Notes: generated by a model not told the origin, from the sequence alone. A stretch of DNA of 64,000 bases from Streptomyces stelliscabiei (GCF_014873495.1 NZ_JADBGF010000001.1:1116001-1180000), one strand, 5' to 3'; shown: positions 1 through 8,630, counted from the first letter of the stretch. Numbers and translations: made by a program.

Positions 1-362
1 AACTCAGCGACCTCACCGACACCTTGATCCTCGCGCTGGAAGAGCACCGCGAACAGGTCCGCCCCGCAGCCCGCGGCGGACCACGCCGCGTCGCCCCAGG
101 CACCGGCCGCAAACCCACACTCACCCCCGCCGACCAGATCCTGGTCACCATCCTCTACCTGCGAAAACACAGTCTTCAGGAGCTTCTCGGCCAGCTCTTC
201 AACACCACTGCCATGACCATCAGCCGTGCAGTGGAAGACGTACGCCCGCTACTGGAGGCCAACGGTGTCTGTCTCCCCGCCTCAACAGCCCGTTCCCGCA
301 CGCCAGACGACGTCGCCCGGTTCCTCGACCCTGACGAAACCAAGATCAAACCAACGTGTTGA
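1..362 (+). pseudogene. Transposase N-terminal fragment (HTH part only)
   Basis: The frame is already open at base 3, so the gene starts left of the window; it stops at 362. The visible ~119 residues contain a helix-turn-helix of the kind that precedes the DDE domain in IS5-group transposases (TPADQILVTILYLRK, then TAMTISRAVEDVRPLL). A full transposase would continue with roughly 150 or more catalytic residues, but this frame ends just after a DPDETKIKP segment, so the catalytic domain is missing. It abuts a second, oppositely oriented transposase fragment, which points to nested insertion and decay. Family placement below IS group level is uncertain. Confidence 0.6.
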
Positions 363-374
363 TCCCGGCAAGCC

Positions 375-1043
375 CTAACCTTCGTCCCGGGCGAAGCCCT
401 CATTTCGGCGGTGTTGGCGGGTGGGGTTGCTCTTCAGCGGCCCGGAGACGGTGACCTGGTGTTCGCGGGTGGCCTGTTCCAGGTGAGGCAGGGAGGTGTA
501 GCCGGCGTCGACCAGGTGCTCGGCGGGCAGCAGTCCGCGGCGGGAGAGGCGGGTGTGGATGCCGGGCAGGACCTTGCTGTCGTGGGTGGTGGCCGCGGTG
601 GTGGCCACGTCCGTGATCACGTTGGGGCCGTCAAGGGCACAGGTCTCGGTCAGGTGAGCGGAGAACCCCTTCCAGCTGACGATGTGTCCGTGCCGTGCGT
701 AGCGGGCCGAGGTGTCGTAGGGAGAGACGACCGCCCGGGACGAGGGCGGCAGCCCGGGCCCGCCTTCCGTCTCGGCAGTGCGCCAGCGCAGGTGTCCTGC
801 GGCGTCACGGTGGTAGTTCTGCACCATGATCTGGCGCAGGGCCTGGACACGCGGGCCCAACGTGCGGTCTGCTCCGTGACGGTAGAGGTGCTCCAGGAGC
901 CGGACGGCGTCGTTTCCGGTGGCGAGGATCCTGGTCTTGGGTTTGGTGGGGTTCTTACCCAATCGGACCGGTCGGCCGTAGCGGCGCCCCCAGTCCTCAT
1001 CGACCAGCTCGTCCAGCCCTGGTCCTGCACACAGAATCAGCAA
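375..1043 (-). pseudogene. IS1182-family transposase, internal fragment
   Basis: 222 codons match the central DDE part of Streptomyces IS1182-type transposases: an [16 protein letters not shown] segment, [13 protein letters not shown] with the first catalytic Asp region, and [13 protein letters not shown] with a second Asp. The family normally runs to about 500 residues; the N-terminal helix-turn-helix part and the C-terminal catalytic Glu region are absent, and the frame stops at the junction with the neighbouring HTH fragment. The 5' boundary coincides with the terminator hairpin of the permease gene at 1044-1079, so the insertion probably landed at that stem-loop. No intact terminal inverted repeats were found. 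Non-functional on present evidence. Confidence 0.75.
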
Positions 1044-1079
1044 GGAGGGCGCCGTGCGTGGTCCAGCTCGGCGCCCTCC
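1044..1079 (-). terminator. Stem-loop downstream of the permease gene
   Basis: GGAGGGCGCCG at 1044-1054 pairs perfectly with CGGCGCCCTCC at 1069-1079 across a 14-base loop. It lies 25 bases past the stop of the permease gene on the minus strand, the expected place for its terminator. There is no clear U-tract, which is common in high-GC actinomycetes. Confidence 0.6.
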
Positions 1080-1103
1080 GCTGTCCGTCGTCGGTCTTCT
1101 GCG

Positions 1104-2357
1104 CTATGACCAGGGCAGGACCAGGGCGCCCCAGGCGACGACGGGGCCGAGGGCGACGATTCCGCCGGTGTAGCCGATGACCTGGCGGTAGAAGCGGCGG
1201 GTGTCCACCCCACGGGCGTTGCTGAGGACGAGTGCTCCGTTGGTCGAGAAGGGAGAGGTGTCGACGATCGTCGTGGAGACGGCGAGCGCGGCGATCAGTC
1301 CGGCGCCGCTGAGGTGGCTGGAGAGCAGCAGCGGTACGGCGATGGGGATGATCGCTGTGAGGATCGCGGTGGAGGAGGCGAAGGCGGAGGTGATGGCCAC
1401 GGTGAAGCACAGCAGCAGGGCGACGACGAGCGGGGCGCCCAGGTTGGCGGCATGTTCGGAGATCTCCTCGATGATGCCGGCCTTCTCCAGCATCGCGATG
1501 TACGTCATCATGCCCGCGACCAGAAGCAGGGTGGACCAGCTGACACCGTCCACGGCCTTCTCCTGCCGCTTCATGTCCACCAGGGCCAGCAGGGCGCCGG
1601 CAGCCAGCGCAAGGAAGCCGATCTCCAAGTGGAAGCCCAGCGCGCCGACCACGAGGGCCACCAGAGAGGCGAGGGTGAGCCCCTGCCGCCAATCGGGCCT
1701 GCCGGAGACGGCGACGTCCTCGTCGTCGGCTGCCTCAGCGGCGCCCTCGACCAGCGGGGCGGGACGCTTGGCGAGCAGGGCGTAGGTGAGGATCGAGAGC
1801 ACCAGGTTGATCACGAAGCTGGCGCTGAACAGCGTCACCGCGGAGACCTGCAAATCGGTCTTGTCGACGAGGCCGAGCACCAGCGCACCGGAGACGGCCA
1901 GCGGGGAGAACGCGCCCGCGTGCCCGCCGCTGATCACCATCATGCCGACGACCAGCGGGTTGAGCTTGTAGCGGTAGGCGAAGTTCATGCCGATCGGCGC
2001 GAGGATCGCGACCGCGGCCGGGGTGAACGTACCGAACGCCGTCAGCAGGGCGGCCACCAGGAACAGCACCCAGGGGATGAGCTCGACCTTGCCGCGTACC
2101 AGCCGCACCCCGGCCGAGACGAGCCAGTCGATGGTGCCGTTGCGGCGGGCGACGGAGAACAGGTAGGTGACTCCGACGATGGTGACGAAGAGCTTCGCCG
2201 GGAACCCCTCGAAGATCTCGTCCTCGGTGAGGCCGAGCGAGGCGGTGCCGACCACGAAGGTCGCGACGAAGGCGAGGATGCCCAGGTTGATCGGCAGCAC
2301 GGTACCGACCACGAACATCACCAGCAGGGCGCCTATGGAGATCATTTCAGCAGACAT
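1104..2357 (-). CDS. SLC13/MatC-type anion permease
   Basis: A 417-residue polytopic membrane protein, almost wholly hydrophobic, with about 11-12 predicted membrane spans and a hydrophilic cytoplasmic loop near the middle (rich in Glu/Asp around residues 215-235). The N-terminal block resembles the MatC N-terminal domain of dicarboxylate carriers, and the C-terminal half has the SLC13-like stretch with STAILTAIIPIAVPLL. The family imports di- or tricarboxylates with a cation. The ATG at 2357 was chosen because AAGGACA lies just upstream and the domain begins directly after it; the frame is open further but upstream residues are low-complexity. It follows the PrpF-like gene by about 107 bases on the same strand, suggesting joint transcription and a carboxylate substrate handled by the isomerase. 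The exact substrate cannot be read from sequence. Confidence 0.8.
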   Translation of the reverse strand: MSAEMISIGALLVMFVVGTVLPINLGILAFVATFVVGTASLGLTEDEIFEGFPAKLFVTIVGVTYLFSVARRNGTIDWLVSAGVRLVRGKVELIPWVLFLVAALLTAFGTFTPAAVAILAPIGMNFAYRYKLNPLVVGMMVISGGHAGAFSPLAVSGALVLGLVDKTDLQVSAVTLFSASFVINLVLSILTYALLAKRPAPLVEGAAEAADDEDVAVSGRPDWRQGLTLASLVALVVGALGFHLEIGFLALAAGALLALVDMKRQEKAVDGVSWSTLLLVAGMMTYIAMLEKAGIIEEISEHAANLGAPLVVALLLCFTVAITSAFASSTAILTAIIPIAVPLLLSSHLSGAGLIAALAVSTTIVDTSPFSTNGALVLSNARGVDTRRFYRQVIGYTGGIVALGPVVAWGALVLPWS

Positions 2358-2464
2358 CTTTGTCCTTGGTGCGGTGGGGACGGGGTGGCGCGCCCCGAGG
2401 GCGCGAGGGTATCCCGGTGTGGACGGCTGGGAGCCGGCCTGACCGAGGTGATGTTCGTCGCGGC

Positions 2465-3583
2465 TCAGGCGGCTTGTGTGCTGCCTGCTTCCGGTACGTA
2501 GATTCGGGCGTCGGCGAGGAGACGGGCCGCGCGCTGCACGGTGACCCGGTGCGGCAGGCCGTCCCTGATGTCGGTGCAGCGGACCGCGACGACGCCGGCG
2601 GGCGTGCCGAGACGCAACCACTCGTCGGTCGGGCCCCCCGTGGTCCGGGAGACTACGGACCCCTCCAGCAGCCCGGCCGCCGCGGCGGCGACGGCAGAGG
2701 TCAGGCCGATCGCGGAGTGCGGGGCGTTCATGGTGAGCATGCGCACCGACACGTCGTAGTCCGCCGCGCCGATCGGTTCACCGAGGGTGGTGGTGTACGG
2801 GACCGGCGGGCCGACCAGGCCCACCTTGGGCACCGCGTCGCCCGGTTCCTCGCCCGGCTGGAGCAGCCCCATCAGGGGGGCGGCGGTATGACGGATGGTG
2901 CGCAGCCAGGGGACGTCTGCGCTCATCCGCTCCAGTGACTCGGCACCGGTACGCCCGGCACTGGCGGCGTCGACAAGGACGACCGGAGCTCCTGCGGTCA
3001 CCATGCTCACGCGTACCGGCTCGGCGGCGCCGACCCGCAGGTCCTGGGCGGCCTGGCCGGTAGGGAGCAGTAAGGCAGTGGTACCGGCGGGGTTGCGGAA
3101 GGTGAGGCCGACCGCGACCCCGCCGGCACGGGTGCCGGGTACCGTCTGGCGGCCGAAGTGGTGCACCACGCCTCCGGGGGTGTCGACGGTCCCTTCGAGG
3201 ACAGCGCCGGTATTGGTGTTGCGCATCACCACGCGCGTCCGGTCGCCGGTGACCGGAACCATTCCTTTGGTCACCGCGTACAGGGCGACGCCGGTGGCGC
3301 AGTTGCCGCAGTTGCTCGTCCACTCCACCGAGCCCGTCCCGATGCCGACTTGGGCGAACAGGTAGTCGACGTCGACGCCAGGCTGGGGTGAGGCGCTGAC
3401 CACGGCCGCTTTCGAGGTGGTGGGGGTTGCCCCGCCCACCCCGTCCAGCTCCACGGGATCGGTGGCGCCGTACGCGGCGACCAGCAGCCTTTCGAGGGCG
3501 CCACGGTCGGTCGGGACTTCGACCTGGTTGAACAGCCAGCACTTGCTTGTGCCGCCACGCACCAGGGTCGCGGGAATGTGCAC
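2465..3583 (-). CDS. PrpF-family isomerase (aconitate/oxalomesaconate type)
   Basis: 372 residues of the PrpF/DUF453 family, diaminopimelate-epimerase-like fold. PrpF isomerises 2-methylaconitate in propionate catabolism, and relatives tautomerise 4-oxalomesaconate in gallate degradation. The opening RGGTSKCWLF corresponds to the family's RGGTSKG signature, and EWTSNCGNCATG carries the conserved NCGN cysteine. A GTG start at 3583 places the protein directly at this first family block, with AGAAAGAG upstream. No prpC/prpD or aromatic-ring genes lie nearby; the partners are a carboxylate permease downstream and a divergent LysR regulator. The likely role is isomerising an imported unsaturated tricarboxylate before central metabolism. 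Family membership is solid, substrate is inference. Confidence 0.82.
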   Translation of the reverse strand: MHIPATLVRGGTSKCWLFNQVEVPTDRGALERLLVAAYGATDPVELDGVGGATPTTSKAAVVSASPQPGVDVDYLFAQVGIGTGSVEWTSNCGNCATGVALYAVTKGMVPVTGDRTRVVMRNTNTGAVLEGTVDTPGGVVHHFGRQTVPGTRAGGVAVGLTFRNPAGTTALLLPTGQAAQDLRVGAAEPVRVSMVTAGAPVVLVDAASAGRTGAESLERMSADVPWLRTIRHTAAPLMGLLQPGEEPGDAVPKVGLVGPPVPYTTTLGEPIGAADYDVSVRMLTMNAPHSAIGLTSAVAAAAAGLLEGSVVSRTTGGPTDEWLRLGTPAGVVAVRCTDIRDGLPHRVTVQRAARLLADARIYVPEAGSTQAA

Positions 3584-3731
3584 GTCTGAGGCTCTTTCTG
3601 GGGCAACGGAGGGGAGGGAGAAGGGCCGAGAAGCGGTTACGGGCTCATTGCGGGCCGGTGAACCGCTCGGCGATTGCGGAGACCTTCGCAGAGGCATGAC
3701 TTCGGAACAATCGCAGTTCGCTTCACCTGGG

Positions 3732-3746
3732 TTTAGCTCAGCTAAA
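3732..3746. promoter_or_regulatory. LysR-type operator between prpF-like and lysR genes
   Basis: TTTAGCTCAGCTAAA is a perfect 7-1-7 inverted repeat containing the T-N11-A core of LysR-family sites. It lies 9 bases before the LysR start codon and 149 bases upstream of the PrpF-like start, fitting autorepression of the regulator and control of the divergent operon. Confidence 0.72.
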
Positions 3747-3755
3747 GTCGACGGC

Positions 3756-4709
3756 ATGCTCAACGTGCGCCGTCTGCTGCTGCTCACCGAGGCCACCGAA
3801 CGCGGCTCACTCACCGCGGCGGCGGAAGCCCTCGGCATGACCACCTCCGCCGCCTCCCAGCAGATGTCCCTGCTGGAGCAGGAGGCGGGGCAGCCCCTCA
3901 TCGAGCGGCTGCCCCGCGGTATCCGCCCCACCCCGGCGGGTGCCGCGCTGGCCGAACGCGGTCAGGCCATCCGCCTGGAACTCCGTGCCGCCCAGGCCGA
4001 CCTGGACTCCTTCACCGCCCTCGACCAGGGCACCTTGCGGCTCGGTTCCTTCCCCACGGCGAGCGCGTCCCTGCTGCCGCTGGCGCTCACGCGTTTCCGA
4101 CGCCGCCACGCAGGCATCCGCATCGAGGTACGCGCCGGAGTCCTCGCGAAGCTCAGGGAGATGCTGCACACCGGCGAGGTGGAGCAGGGGCTGCTCTGGG
4201 ACTACGAATGGAACCGACTCGACGATCCGGCGCTCGCCCTCACTCACCTGCTGGACGACCCCACCGTGCTGGTCGTCCCTGCCGACTCGCCTCTGCGTAC
4301 ACATCCCTCCGTGCGCCTCGGTGACCTCGCCGAGCAGGAGTGGATCATCCGCGCCGACAACCATCCCGTCGCCGACGTCCTGCGCCGTAGCTGTCGCCAG
4401 GCGGGATTCGAGCCGCGCATCGCCTACTCATCGCACGACTACCAGGAGGCGCAGGCCATGGTCGCCGCCGGTCTCGGCATCGCGCTCGCACCCCGCCTGG
4501 CCCTCACCAGCCGACGCAGCGACGTACGCCTCCTGCCGTTCGCCTCCGACGTCCCGGCTCCCACCCGCCGCATCCTCCTCGCCCGCGCCGCGGCACGCCC
4601 CGCCACCCCACCCGCCCAGGCGATGGCCCGCGTCCTGCGCACGGTGGCGCAGCGATTCACCGCCCCAGACCTGCACCGGGCCCAGCTCGGGGCGGTCCGG
4701 CGGGGCTGA
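3756..4709 (+). CDS. LysR-family transcriptional regulator
   Basis: 317 residues with the family layout: winged helix-turn-helix in residues 1-60 (SLTAAAEALGMTTSAASQQ), a linker helix, and a two-lobed effector-binding domain from about residue 90. The ATG at 3756 starts directly at the conserved LNVRRLLLLTE; the longer open frame upstream overlaps the divergent gene and the operator and is not used. It is divergently transcribed from the PrpF-like/permease operon with the palindromic T-N11-A box between them, so the usual expectation is that it senses the carboxylate handled by that operon. No missing motifs seen. Confidence 0.9.
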   Translation: MLNVRRLLLLTEATERGSLTAAAEALGMTTSAASQQMSLLEQEAGQPLIERLPRGIRPTPAGAALAERGQAIRLELRAAQADLDSFTALDQGTLRLGSFPTASASLLPLALTRFRRRHAGIRIEVRAGVLAKLREMLHTGEVEQGLLWDYEWNRLDDPALALTHLLDDPTVLVVPADSPLRTHPSVRLGDLAEQEWIIRADNHPVADVLRRSCRQAGFEPRIAYSSHDYQEAQAMVAAGLGIALAPRLALTSRRSDVRLLPFASDVPAPTRRILLARAAARPATPPAQAMARVLRTVAQRFTAPDLHRAQLGAVRRG

Positions 4710-4776
4710 CGGTGCGCCAAAGAGCTGCGCCCCCAGCCAAGCCGCGAGTTGCCTTGCTTACCTGAAGCGCTCTTGA

Positions 4777-5314
4777 CCGACTGCGAGTCGACGTGGGAAG
4801 CGGAAGACCGTCAGCCACGGCCGTCAGGGCGGCCCGGCGCGGCCCAAAAGCGGGCCCAGCCCGGTCGACCGCGCACGGCCGGGCAGCAAGCACCACGTCC
4901 TCACCGACGGCCAGGGCATCCCGCTCGCGGTGTCGCTGACCGGCGGAAACCGCAACGACATCACCCAGCTGATCCCGCTGCTGGACACAGGTCCCGGCCG
5001 TGGCCGGTGTCGTCGGCCGGCCACGGCGCAGGCCCGACGCGCTCCTGGCCGACCGCGGCTACGACCACGACAAGTACCGCCGACTGCTCCGGGCCCGCGG
5101 CATCCGCCCGGTCATCGCCGAACGAGGCCAGCCACACGGCTCCGGCCTGGGCATCTTCCGTTACGTGGTCGAGCGGACGATCGACTGGCTGCACGGCTTC
5201 CGCCGACTGCGCATCCGCTGGGAACGACGCGACGACATCCACGAAGCGCTCCTCGGCCTCGCCACCTGTCTGATCACCCACCGCCACGTCCAACGCCTTT
5301 GTCAGGACCTCTGA
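4777..5314 (+). pseudogene. IS5-family transposase remnant, frameshifted
   Basis: The C-terminal two thirds of a Streptomyces IS5-type transposase is present in two frames. The first (opens at 4777) reads SGPSPVDRARPGSKHH and LTGGNRNDITQLIPLLD, containing the first catalytic Asp region. Around 4986-4992 the match shifts by one base, and the second frame continues VPAVAGVVGRPRRRP, LLADRGYDHDKYRR (second Asp) and YVVERTIDWLHGFRRLRI (catalytic Glu) to the stop at 5314. The N-terminal helix-turn-helix part is missing, so this is a broken copy rather than a programmed frameshift element. It marks the left edge of the decayed island holding the XRE and CBASS-like genes. Confidence 0.8.
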
Positions 5315-5638
5315 GTGCGGTGGTACCACTCGATTCGGTTGCCGCAGTCCCGGCAGCGGTCACTCTGACCGCATCGCACGAGACGACTGGCGCTGTCGTT
5401 GCTTACGCATAGGGAACGCCTCACGCGGACATGGACGCGGCTGCCATCCCAGCGGTGCGGAAAAGGGGGTGTGGAGTGCATACGGCGAATCTGTCAGCCG
5501 ACACGCCGTCCAGCCGTCGCCAGTACCGTAGGTGTCCCCCGAAGTGTCGCATCTGGTGAGACTGGCTTTCGAAGATGCGATTGTGCGTTCACGTGGAGTC
5601 ACCCGTTCGAGCGTTGGTCAACGTCGCCCTGAAAGCGG
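5315..5638. other. Intergenic stretch, no gene recognised
   Basis: About 320 bases between the IS5 remnant and the XRE gene. Short open frames occur on both strands, but none has a ribosome site, domain or recognisable residues. Probably debris left by the insertion. Confidence 0.5.
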
Positions 5639-5902
5639 TCAGTCGTCGGATTGCCCGGGAGGCTCGTGTCCGCTGCACAGGGTGGCGAAGAGGTCGTCGA
5701 CAGGGGGGCTCAGGGCGTGCGCGAGGGCGTGCCAGGATTTCAGAGTCCCGACCGTGCGGCCCTGCTCAATCTCGATGAGAGTCCCTCTGGCGAGCCCACT
5801 ACGGGCGGCGAGCTCGTCATGACTCCATCCTCGGGCCGCCCGCAGGCGCGCGAGCTCCAGGCGGAGCGCCTCGAAGTCCGGATCGGGCGGAAAGATCGTC
5901 AC
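5639..5902 (-). CDS. Small XRE-family (HTH) regulator
   Basis: 87 residues, almost entirely one Cro/cI-type helix-turn-helix: FEALRLELARLRAARGWSH, then DELAARSGLARGTLIEIEQG, then a third segment of helices ending at about residue 70. The GTG at 5902 is preferred because conserved sequence begins with TIFPPDPDFEAL; the frame is open further upstream but that region carries three operator-like repeats. No clear Shine-Dalgarno is visible. Such single-domain regulators are typical of mobile and defence islands and usually repress their own promoter. It is divergent from the zinc-ribbon gene at 6071, so one intergenic region may control both. Confidence 0.85.
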   Translation of the reverse strand: MTIFPPDPDFEALRLELARLRAARGWSHDELAARSGLARGTLIEIEQGRTVGTLKSWHALAHALSPPVDDLFATLCSGHEPPGQSDD

Positions 5903-5918
5903 CCGACCATCCGACGGG

Positions 5919-5996
5919 GCAGACCCCTGCCCTGTCAGTGCAGACCTCTGCCCTATTTCTCCAGGTCGCAGCGCGGGCGCGAGGGCAGAGGTCTGC
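5919..5996. promoter_or_regulatory. Three palindromic operator-like repeats upstream of the XRE gene
   Basis: The 12-mer palindrome GCAGACCTCTGC (GCAGA-N2-TCTGC) occurs at 5940-5951 and, inverted, as GCAGAGGTCTGC at 5985-5996; a one-mismatch copy GCAGACCCCTGC lies at 5919-5930. Two copies extend to a perfect 18-bp inverted repeat (5937-5954 with 5982-5999) over a 27-base spacer. Centre spacings are 21 and 45 bases. Position just upstream of the XRE start and 75 bases before the divergent gene suggests an autoregulatory operator. Confidence 0.65.
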
Positions 5997-6070
5997 ACTA
6001 CCGTGTGCGGCCGTCGCTCTCTTGAGCAGACGACGAGCGCGGAAGCAGAATTAGGAGGAGCGCGCGCCCT

Positions 6071-7145
6071 ATGAGGCTTTGCACAACACGCCCGGCAGCG
6101 CGGCATGCCTGGACTGTGGAGCTGCGGCCAGGTTCTGGCAGGCCGCAGCTTGTGTGTCAGCAGTGCGACCACCGGGGCGTGCTGCTCGCCGACGTATCCG
6201 CGCGCTCCGCAGCGCTCGAGCATCTGGCCGGACATGCCCGGCGCGACGCCCTGCCGTCATACATGCGCACCTGCGAGTGCCACGAGCGGGGTTGCCGTTG
6301 GCATCCCCGTCACCGCGGCTGTGCCGGCCCCGTCCGTCTGCTCCTCGCCGGCGAGCGGGGAGGACGGCTCTGGCGTCTTGCCGACGCCTGTACGGCCTGC
6401 GCGTCGATGACGGCGCAGGCCGCCGTGGTTCCGGAAACCTTCCTGCGTGTGGCCGTGGCATCGTCAGGCGGACCCTCGCGGCGTCGGCAACGACGATCCA
6501 GAGGGCCGGGCGACCAGATTCGCGTGCGGGAGATGCTCAGCTACTTGGCCGCAGCCCTCCCGAGCCACACGGGGGCCGCAACCCGGCTGCTGGCCGTGCA
6601 GTGTGCACTGCGCATGGACTCCAAGGGGGAGGTCCGGCTGCCGACCGGGGTCCTGCGCAGTCTTCGCCTTGGCCCCAATCCGCTCCCGTGGTGTGAGCTG
6701 GAGCGGGCCCGGTGGCTCCGCAGAACGCCAGCCGCCCCGGGCTCTAACGCCAGTATGGCAGGCGCCCACATCCTCGACGGCGTGTCGTTTACTCAGAGCC
6801 CCGCACGTCCAGACCGTAGGAGCGCTGCCGACTGGGCGCTGCGTATGGGGGCGAGGTGGCTGTGTGGAAGTCGACGACCCGTCTCTGCGGCTGACCGCCC
6901 TCTGCCTTGCGGCGCACACCGACTTCTCAACGGGTCGCGGGTGTGCCGACATGGACCGGATCGCGCGTGAGTGTGGACTCGTTCCTGAGGCTCTGTTCCC
7001 CGTGCTCGACCAATTGGCCAACTTCCTGGCCTCCTGGAGCATGGCCCTCGCTTCAGGAGATCTGCACTGGGAGCTCTTGCCGAAGGGGAGGCAGAAGCAG
7101 CGGTCAGCCAGCCGATCCGACGCTGTCACGAATCCCGAGAGCTGA
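6071..7145 (+). pseudogene. Zinc-ribbon / winged-helix protein, frameshifted
   Basis: Starts with ATG at 6071 after AGGAGG at 6053-6058. The N-terminal part holds paired cysteines (LVCQQCDHRG; RTCECHERGCRWHPRHRGC; DACTACAS) suggesting zinc binding, then a basic linker and a helical domain around LSYLAAALP and LLAVQCALRM. At about 6838-6870 the coding signal moves to the next frame, which continues LRLTALCLAAHTD, MDRIARECGLVPEALFPVL and SGDLHWELL to the stop at 7145; this tail looks like a winged-helix domain. Both halves have strong GC3 coding character, so one gene was probably broken by an indel (or the base calls are wrong). It neighbours the XRE regulator and the CBASS-like genes. Function unknown. 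Confidence 0.5.
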
Positions 7146-7155
7146 GGCGACCGGC

Positions 7156-7368
7156 TTGGGAATCGACCCGTTACATCTCAGCAGACCGGTCGCCGATCGC
7201 CTCGCGGAGATCGGCGCCCTCGACTACCTGTACGACGGACGCTTCACACCCTGCGACCTGCTGCGGCAGATCGCCGCACTCCACGAGGCCTTCTTCACGC
7301 GTTCCGCGGGCAAAGGCCAACTGCGACATCCCGCACCAGGCGCCCTTCACCGCGTGCGCTGCCCCTAA
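7156..7368 (+). pseudogene. Orphan coding fragment, function unknown
   Basis: The frame from a possible TTG at 7156 to the stop at 7368 has consistent high-GC third positions and a natural-looking composition (RPVADRLAEIGALDYLYDG, then LLRQIAALHEAFFTRS). It overlaps nothing else convincing and lies directly before the truncated CD-NTase in the same frame, separated by one stop codon. I do not recognise the family. It may be the remnant of a gene lost when the island decayed, or a misread part of a neighbour. Confidence 0.3.
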
Positions 7369-7404
7369 TCTCTCAGGACATCACCTCGCCAGCCATATGA
7401 CCGA

Positions 7405-8091
7405 ATGGACGATCAGCGTCTACAGACGGGAGGAAGCGCCCGGGACCTCATGGAGACGGTCCGCGAGGTGATCCATGAGGACCTCGATGACGAGTTCGAC
7501 AAGCTCACCATCGAGGTCGAAGGCCGGCGCCGCGCCGTGCTCGTACGCTTCGCCGACCCGATCACCCACACCCGGATGGTGCTCCAGGCGATCGAGGACA
7601 CCGATGTGGTTTTCGCTCGTACGGTCCGGCTCTTGAAGCACTGGAACTGCACGCACAGCAAGCCGATGTGCTCCTGGAACATCAAGGCCCTCTGCCTGGG
7701 GTGCCTCGAGGAGCCCATGCCGCCTATCAACGCGCTGCAGATCTTCTTCACTTACGCGGCGGACGAGATTGACAAGGGGCAGACGCCCGACCCGGCTGGT
7801 GTGGCCGGCCCGATCCCGCTCAACATGCCGCGTCGGGATGTGCACAAGCGGCTGCACACCGCCAAAGAGTACATCGACCTCGCGATCGAGCATGAGAAGG
7901 CCGGGCGCCCGCTCAGTGCGCAGCACGCGCTGCACCAGGTGCTCCCGGAGCTCGTGCCGGACGCGGACGGCACACCGGAGGAGGCCGCGCGCCTCGCCCG
8001 GACCGTCCTCGCGGGCGGTACGGCCGCCTCAGGACTGGGGCTCGCCACCCTGCTGGGCACGTCGACCCGGCCCCGGGCCTGGGGAGACTGA
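7405..8091 (+). CDS. Truncated CD-NTase (SMODS-like), CBASS-type
   Basis: 228 residues resembling the C-terminal part of cGAS/DncV-like nucleotidyltransferases: a beta segment LTIEVEGRRRAVLVRF, then HTRMVLQAIEDTDVVFARTVRLLKHWN and SWNIKALCLGCL, then the DPAGVAGPIPLN segment and closing helices typical of SMODS proteins. CD-NTases make cyclic or linear oligonucleotide second messengers on phage infection. The catalytic GS...DxD block that should precede is absent, and sequence between ADPIT and HTRMV, where the third catalytic Asp normally sits, looks deleted. As read, it should be inactive. It is followed 5 bases later by an E2-like gene, the arrangement of short type II CBASS. The ATG at 7405 is the first in frame; true 5' end unknown. 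Family call is by motif memory, not a search. Confidence 0.55.
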   Translation: MDDQRLQTGGSARDLMETVREVIHEDLDDEFDKLTIEVEGRRRAVLVRFADPITHTRMVLQAIEDTDVVFARTVRLLKHWNCTHSKPMCSWNIKALCLGCLEEPMPPINALQIFFTYAADEIDKGQTPDPAGVAGPIPLNMPRRDVHKRLHTAKEYIDLAIEHEKAGRPLSAQHALHQVLPELVPDADGTPEEAARLARTVLAGGTAASGLGLATLLGTSTRPRAWGD

Positions 8092-8096
8092 CCGCC

Positions 8097-8630
8097 ATGC
8101 CCCTTTGGTACGGGGTCCAGCCGTCATGGTGGGCACCGCTCGAACGGGACGCCCGGCAACACTTCGGCGACGCGCTCCAACACACCTACGACCGAGAGTC
8201 GTTGACGTACGAACTCACCGGCCTCGACGTCATAGGCGAACCCGACCCCATCGACGTCCAGATCCGCTTCCACTCGAACCCGCCCTACCCCACCTACGGC
8301 CAGCGGCCCGAGGACTTCCCCCGCGTGCACGCCAAGCCCGGAGTCCCGTCAAAGCACCGATACAGGTTCGACGACGCCCTCTGCCTCTGGTACCCGCTCG
8401 ACCCGGCAGAGCAACGCTGGACGAGTTCGAAAGGGCTACTGGACCTCATCGAGACAGTCCGCACACACTTGTTCCTCAAACACTACTGGCGGCTCACCGG
8501 CGGTGAGCAGGGCGGCCAGTGGCTCGTAGAGGATGCGCCTCACGGCATGCCGGAGAGTGATGCGTGGCGGTCATCGCGGCGGCACAAGCGACGGACGGCG
8601 GCTGGACCTGGGCCCAGACCGCCGCACTGA
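8097..8630 (+). CDS. E2-like (ubiquitin-conjugating fold) CBASS accessory protein
   Basis: 177 residues. The core RIRFHSNPPYPTYG, then GVPSKHRYRFDDALCLWYP resembles prokaryotic E2-family proteins, in which a His and a Cys (H87 and C96 here) sit in an H...LCLW/Y motif; the end WLVEDAPHG is also usual for this group. In short type II CBASS an E2-only protein conjugates the CD-NTase C-terminus to a target to raise its activity. The ATG at 8097 has GGGGAG upstream and lies 5 bases after the CD-NTase-like stop. The last ~30 residues are basic, overlap the next gene by 67 bases and may be a poorly conserved tail. No E1 or JAB gene is present, consistent with the short type. Function inferred from motif and context. 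Confidence 0.6.
   Translation: MPLWYGVQPSWWAPLERDARQHFGDALQHTYDRESLTYELTGLDVIGEPDPIDVQIRFHSNPPYPTYGQRPEDFPRVHAKPGVPSKHRYRFDDALCLWYPLDPAEQRWTSSKGLLDLIETVRTHLFLKHYWRLTGGEQGGQWLVEDAPHGMPESDAWRSSRRHKRRTAAGPGPRPPH

Noticed and set aside
4836..5314. Programmed ribosomal frameshift in the IS5 transposase
   Set aside because: The N-terminal third of the transposase is missing and no clear slippery heptamer lies at the shift, so simple decay is more likely.
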